NCBI GenBank assembly: GCA_016840595.1
Contig: JAEOSA010000059.1
Location: forward strand, 1 to 9,969
Origin: Candidatus Hermodarchaeota archaeon
GTDB taxonomy: Archaea > Asgardarchaeota > Hermodarchaeia > Hermodarchaeales > Hermodarchaeaceae
Direction of reading: 5' to 3'
DNA length: 9,969 bases
Shown here one piece after another: positions 6,916 to 9,969 of the stretch. The stretch's first letter is position 1, and each line of letters begins with the position of its first letter. Below the pieces are notes generated by a model, which searched no databases, was not told where the DNA came from, and worked only from the letters and a program-made list of their open reading frames with translations. The translations under genes were made by a program, and so were the position numbers.

Positions 6916-7674
6916 TCAGAAGAGAAGTGACAGACAGGTTAAGGCGCCTTCACATTTGGTGAATTCGCTCATGTCAAGCGTGACTACGGTGAAACCTGCT
7001 TTGTTAATGAGGGATTTGGTTTGGGGGTATCCTTTTGGTATGAGTACGGTGTCACCGATGGTAAGGGTGTTTGCTGCATATCCTTCTTCATCAGGAACGA
7101 TGAGAATGGCAAATCCTTTCAAAACTGGGTGCTGAGCCATCGATTTGATTGCAACGAAGGTATCTCGAGAAAGGTAGGTCACATGGCTTTTCAGGTGAAT
7201 AATCTGAGAGTTTTCGATTGTTACAACAGGAACTTCAAGATGCTTTTCCATTTGCTGGATGCCTAATCTGTTCGTTCGCTGGGTAATTCCACAAATCAGA
7301 GTTTCTTGGTGATGGATGACATCTCCCCCCTCAACGGTCCCAGGCGCTACAACTCGTGAAGTAGAGAGATATTGTCGTAACATTACTTCGACTGCCTCTT
7401 CTTCTCCCTGGCGGCTCGTCTTTGCTAGTCGACAAATGAGGGCTTTCTGACCAGCAATAACTGCGGTATCTTCGACAAAACATGAATCAGCGAACCTATC
7501 GTCTCTGGGAAGATGAATCACGTCTAAGCCTAACTCGGACAATATATCACAGAAGGCCTTGTGTTGTGAGCGGGCACGTTCAACGTCAATCGTATGTCGC
7601 ATTGGATGTAAACTGATGCACTTGGGGAACAGCCTGCCGGGTTCTCGTACTAACGCACGTGTTCGACTCAACAC
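6916..7674 (-). CDS. Dimethylarginine dimethylaminohydrolase (DDAH)-family hydrolase
   Basis: A guanidino-group hydrolase of 252 residues, the usual DDAH size, in the pentein (amidinotransferase-like) fold. Numbered from GTG at 7674: D63-S-C-F66-V-E-D69 is the substrate-guanidinium block; R82 and R133 (in QRTN) match the arginines that hold the substrate carboxylate; EGGD is at 115-118; H160 (HLKS) is the catalytic histidine; C247 (ALTC) is the nucleophile. The known reaction is dimethyl- or monomethylarginine plus water giving citrulline and dimethylamine or methylamine. All catalytic positions I can place are intact. The start at 7674 (LSRTRALVREPG) is chosen because AGGA lies 7 bases upstream and family members begin here. 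A GTG at 7737 would add 21 poorly family-like residues. The aminotransferase gene follows. Confidence 0.88.
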   Translation of the reverse strand: MLSRTRALVREPGRLFPKCISLHPMRHTIDVERARSQHKAFCDILSELGLDVIHLPRDDRFADSCFVEDTAVIAGQKALICRLAKTSRQGEEEAVEVMLRQYLSTSRVVAPGTVEGGDVIHHQETLICGITQRTNRLGIQQMEKHLEVPVVTIENSQIIHLKSHVTYLSRDTFVAIKSMAQHPVLKGFAILIVPDEEGYAANTLTIGDTVLIPKGYPQTKSLINKAGFTVVTLDMSEFTKCEGALTCLSLLF

Positions 7675-7761
7675 TAAAACTTCCTGAATAGCCAACCTGA
7701 GAAGGAGGATACTTAAGGTGTTTCTTGTGGTAGTCACTTCGCTTGAAATCTAATCAGAATG

Positions 7762-7771
7762 CCTTTATAGG
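7762..7771 (-). promoter_or_regulatory. TATA-box-like promoter of the DDAH-aminotransferase unit
   Basis: The minus strand reads CCTATAAAGG, a textbook TATA box. Transcription would begin near 7741, leaving a leader of about 67 bases before GTG 7674, or an almost leaderless message if GTG 7737 is used. The sequence is nearly symmetric (CCTTTATAGG on plus), so it might also serve the divergent locus at 7854. Confidence 0.55.
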
Positions 7772-7823
7772 CACGATTTACAAGGAAAATTTGTTAGGGT
7801 ATCTCTTGATGTAAGCACCTTAA

Positions 7824-7833
7824 CTTGATCAAG
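7824..7833. promoter_or_regulatory. Perfect 10-bp palindrome in divergent promoter region
   Basis: CTTGATCAAG is its own reverse complement. It lies between the DDAH promoter and the divergent methyltransferase remnant and touches a second AT-rich box (GATATATC, 7833-7840). It is a candidate operator for a dimeric regulator. A 10-bp palindrome can occur by chance, so confidence is low. Confidence 0.3.
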
Positions 7834-7853
7834 ATATATCGGAATCAGATGCT

Positions 7854-8206
7854 TTGGATGAGAATATAGAGAAAAGAGTCGAAGAACTAGAAAAGAAGCG
7901 AAAATGGTATCAAAGTGTCGAAATTAGTGATGTCAGAACTATCCCCGATTCAGACCTGAGAGCCTTTATTCGAACCGATAGTGTATTGAAATTTATCCCA
8001 CAGATTCTTGAGCCTGAGGACCGCGTCCTCGATATGGGATGTAACGCGGGTTTGCATAGCTTATCAGCGGCTCAATATTGCAGAGAAGTAATTGGTGTGA
8101 CGTCTCGGATGATTTCATTGAACAGGCGGAGTTCTTGAACTCGGTTTGGAGTAAAGATCGCGATTATGTATCCAAAGTATTATTCAAAGTAAGCATCATT
8201 CTATAA
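7854..8206 (+). pseudogene. Frameshifted class I SAM methyltransferase, N-terminal part
   Basis: From TTG 7854 the protein starts with a charged helix and KKRKWYQSVEI, a segment like the start of CmoB/mo5U-type methyltransferases. It continues with VLDMGCNAGLHS, a clear SAM-binding motif I, and REVIGV, the second strand of the Rossmann fold. The frame then runs into noise after GGTGTG at 8094-8099. In the next frame, starting at GAC 8099, the expected sequence resumes as DVSDDFIEQAEFLNSVW and runs to a stop at 8204-8206. One extra base before 8099 would join the two halves and give the needed acidic residue at the end of strand 2. The rest of the catalytic domain is absent. It is a decayed gene or carries a sequencing error; it cannot encode an active enzyme as read. 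Confidence 0.75.
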
Positions 8207-8464
8207 GAAAGTTAAATACCGCGTTAATTATTCTGAAGATTTTCTGTGGTCAATCATTTTTTTGGGTTTATCAAGAAAAGCAACGCTTCCCATTGCAGGA
8301 TGATTATGAAATATTTTGGTGCGACGGCTATTGATGAAATTGTAGTGGCTTTCGAAAAGATAACATTAAGCGAATTGACGGAAACGATACCCTATCTAAA
8401 AAATAATTTCGAATGGTTTTACAACGAAGTATTAAATGCCAGTAAAGAATTAAACCCCGAATAG
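8193..8464 (+). pseudogene. Multiply frameshifted coding remnant of unknown function
   Basis: Coding-like sequence passes through three frames. 8193-8262 reads ASFYKKVKYRVNYSEDFLW and on. About 8264-8331 in the next frame reads VYQEKQRFPLQDDYEIFWCD. From 8333 to a TAG at 8462-8464 a third frame reads DEIVVAFEKITLSELTETIP and on to ASKELNPE. Removing one T from the T7 run at 8257-8263 and one T at 8331-8332 joins all three without a stop. I do not recognise the family. It could be the far end of the same decayed gene as the methyltransferase start just upstream, joined by one more base change near 8189-8192, or a separate broken gene. The third segment alone has a possible GTG start (8246), but its first 28 codons look like the wrong frame. 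Confidence 0.5.
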
Positions 8465-8577
8465 TGAATAGTTATCGAAATTTAATTTCTGCTTATTATA
8501 ATGGAGACTGTTTGGGATTCTTTCGTTATCCATTCCGTAGATTATTTACGATACCTCCACAGTTATTGTCACTCATT

Positions 8578-8583
8578 GGTGGG
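8578..8583 (+). promoter_or_regulatory. Shine-Dalgarno site deciding a TTG start
   Basis: GGTGGG lies 5 bases before TTG at 8589. It favours the TTG over the in-frame ATG four codons later, and the TTG also includes the conserved GLDMIDKRI start of the Lrp fold. Confidence 0.65.
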
Positions 8584-8588
8584 TTTCA

Positions 8589-9554
8589 TTGGGGCTAGAT
8601 ATGATTGACAAGCGAATCTGTGTGGAGCTGCTCTACAACAGTCGAATCCCATATAGAACCTTAGCGCAGCATTTTGGGTTAACCATTAAAAGCATTCGGA
8701 AACGCGTAGCCAAGCTCATCGAACAGGGAGTAATTACAAAGTTTTACTTAACCCTGAATCGAACCTCTTGTGGAAGCGACGCTGAAACTAAATTAATCTT
8801 AGGGCAACTCTGGACAGATGGCACGGAACAAGATGATGCCCTAATTCAACAGCTTGGTAACTATATCCGTATTTATCGAGCGTTCAAAACAACACGAAAC
8901 AGCTTTGGCTTCTATGCAATGGCGATTGGATTTCAAGGGCTCTCTGACTTGACGGAATTTGTCCAAGGAATAGATTGCGTAACGAAAGTGGAAACAGATA
9001 GCTTAATTTTCGTATTGAGCCCTGGATTATGGCCCGAGTTAACCAATTGGCATCTTCCCAAGGTGCAGAATTTAACTAAGGATCAATGGCAAGTTGTTCG
9101 GTATCTCAAGGATAATCCGCGAATGCCAATTGCTGACATGGCACGTGCTACAGGGCAACCTGTGAGGCGGGTTCGAAAAACTATAAATCTGCTCATTGAA
9201 ACACGGTATGTGGTTGCCACAATCAGATGGGCGCCCGCGGCCGCAGGTCATGTTGAAGCCTTCCTCCGGACAGACTTGGATCTTAATCAGAGTTCTCGAG
9301 AAAAATTTGCCAATTGGCTTTATGGTAAGTATCCCCTTGCTTGTTGGGATGCACTCTCTGTTGCGGATGCTCCCTCGACGGTCATCCAGTACGTTTCTGC
9401 CCCGACGATTCATATTCTTGGTGAAATAGAAAAAACGGTTAGAGCCGCTCCCTTCACGAAGAATGTTGATCTCTTAGTGACTTACCGACAACATAGATTT
9501 GATGGGTTAAGAGAACACCGCCTGGACCAATTGTTAAACAACGCAGAACGTTAA
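8589..9554 (+). CDS. Tandem Lrp/AsnC-type winged-helix transcriptional regulator
   Basis: A 321-residue DNA-binding protein made of two similar halves. The first winged helix (about 4-50) reads LDMIDKRICVELL, then YRTLAQHFGLTIKSIRKRVAKL and EQGVITKF, the classic Lrp/AsnC arrangement of an opening helix, helix-turn-helix and wing. A ligand/oligomerisation-like alpha/beta part follows (60-150). The second winged helix (about 163-212) reads LTKDQWQVVRYL, IADMARATGQPVRRVRKTINLL and ETRYVVATI, again followed by an alpha/beta part up to LLVTYR (295-300). Ordinary Lrp proteins are about 150 residues, so this is a duplicated form. It probably binds DNA as a pseudo-dimer or dimer; its targets are unknown. 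It has no partner gene on its strand. About 125 bases separate it from the decayed locus upstream, with a weak AT-rich box (TTATTATAATGG, 8493-8504). Confidence 0.85.
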   Translation: MGLDMIDKRICVELLYNSRIPYRTLAQHFGLTIKSIRKRVAKLIEQGVITKFYLTLNRTSCGSDAETKLILGQLWTDGTEQDDALIQQLGNYIRIYRAFKTTRNSFGFYAMAIGFQGLSDLTEFVQGIDCVTKVETDSLIFVLSPGLWPELTNWHLPKVQNLTKDQWQVVRYLKDNPRMPIADMARATGQPVRRVRKTINLLIETRYVVATIRWAPAAAGHVEAFLRTDLDLNQSSREKFANWLYGKYPLACWDALSVADAPSTVIQYVSAPTIHILGEIEKTVRAAPFTKNVDLLVTYRQHRFDGLREHRLDQLLNNAER

Positions 9555-9623
9555 TCCCTACACTCTCATAGACGAAATGCTGCGGAACAATTGTAGAAAA
9601 CGTGTTGTCTAGAAAATTTGATG

Positions 9624-9674
9624 AAAAAAAGGAAAGTAGGAGGGCACTCCATTTCGTGAAAGGACAGTGCCTCC
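9624..9674 (-). terminator. Hairpin plus T-tract ending the second OB-fold gene
   Basis: On the minus strand GGAGGCACT (9674-9666) pairs with AGTGCCCTCC (9648-9639) with one bulged base, and T-rich sequence including seven T follows (9630-9624). It starts 19 bases after the stop at 9693. The 138-base gap it sits in separates convergent genes and contains no other gene. Confidence 0.6.
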
Positions 9675-9692
9675 AACTGTATCTGTGTGTTG

Positions 9693-9969
9693 TTAGTAGC
9701 GTCGACCGCGATCTCGGCGGTATCCTCCACCGCCGCGACCTCCACCGTAACTTCGACCGCCACCATATCCACCGTAGGACCGGCGGGGTGGGCGTTCATG
9801 TTCCATGGCAGAAAGATCGTTATCCGTGTCGACTTCGTCAATGCTGGCATCAGCTTCCTTGAGTTCACCATATCGACCGATGTTTAATCGGAGGTGTCCT
9901 TGGTAGAGGCTGGTGTAACCGTTTTCAAGACGATATGTTTTGTCCACTTCAACGGTTTCAATCATGTCG
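9693..9969 (-). CDS. OB-fold ssDNA/RNA-binding protein with RG/YGG-rich tail (5' end outside window)
   Basis: Only the last 92 codons are present; the frame is open to the window edge, so the first methionine inside the window is not the true start. The first part, ENGYTSLYQGHLRLNIGRYG followed by ELKEADASIDEV, is the end of an OB-fold. It lines up with the matching part of the protein at 5219-5689 (GGQTGFFQGRLQLSLGRGGKLE), so the two are paralogues. A short acidic linker (DEVDTDNDLS) leads to a tail of about 35 residues built from RRSYGGYGGG, RSYGGGRGGGG and RRDRGRRY. Such RG/RGG tails are usually disordered and bind nucleic acid or promote condensation. A hairpin terminator follows the stop. 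Confidence 0.85.
   Translation of the reverse strand, partial: DMIETVEVDKTYRLENGYTSLYQGHLRLNIGRYGELKEADASIDEVDTDNDLSAMEHERPPRRSYGGYGGGRSYGGGRGGGGYRRDRGRRY

Noticed and set aside
6860..7266. Plus-strand ORFs over the DDAH gene
   Set aside because: They are antisense shadows; the minus frame has the complete DDAH catalytic set.
7704..7753. Plus-strand GGAGG followed 9 bases later by an 11-codon GTG ORF
   Set aside because: The product (MFLVVVTSLEI) is very short, lies antisense to the DDAH leader, and nothing else supports its translation.
9700..9790. Repetitive ccaccg / ccgcgacc sequence resembling a tandem DNA repeat
   Set aside because: It is explained by the glycine and arginine codons of the RG/YGG tail on the minus strand; the units are irregular.
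1..9969. Mobile element, prophage, CRISPR array or defence island
   Set aside because: No transposase, integrase, cas-like gene, regularly spaced repeat or terminal inverted repeat was found; the decayed locus at 7854-8464 shows no flanking repeats.

Overview
The window looks archaeal. The translation signals are Shine-Dalgarno sequences of the GGTG / GAGGTGA type. At least four genes best start at TTG and two at GTG. Several genes have TATA-like boxes about 25 bases from a plausible transcription start. Gene content agrees: OB-fold single-stranded-DNA-binding proteins, a small EF-Tu-domain-2-like protein and a tandem Lrp/AsnC-type regulator. The overall flavour resembles Asgard archaea (Thorarchaeota-like), but that lineage is inferred from memory of such proteins and was not tested.

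Layout. 1-1155 (minus) is an exported class C beta-lactamase-fold serine hydrolase, cut by the window edge. 1320-3678 (minus) holds a nitroreductase, a small EF-like beta-barrel protein and, upstream of them, a cation diffusion facilitator (CDF) with three C-terminal domains. 3861-5071 (plus) is a likely two-gene unit: an NTF2/SnoaL-like protein and a SAM methyltransferase. 5219-5689 (plus) is an OB-fold ssDNA-binding protein. It converges across a perfect 10-bp inverted repeat on a minus-strand pair, 5733-7674: a class V aminotransferase downstream of a dimethylarginine dimethylaminohydrolase (DDAH). 7854-8464 (plus) is a decayed region with a frameshifted methyltransferase start and a second fragment. 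Four single-base corrections would make it one 202-residue reading frame. 8589-9554 (plus) is the tandem Lrp-like regulator. 9693-9969 (minus) is the C-terminal part of a second OB-fold protein with an RG/YGG-rich tail, followed by a hairpin plus T-tract.

Most genes are housekeeping or small-molecule metabolism. The parts most worth a second look are the triplicated regulatory domain of the CDF transporter with a three-codon in-frame leader ORF ahead of it, the DDAH-aminotransferase pair, the two OB-fold paralogues with different disordered tails, and the multiply frameshifted locus at 7854-8464. No tRNA, rRNA, CRISPR array, insertion sequence or phage gene was seen. No gene-free stretch exceeds 300 bases.
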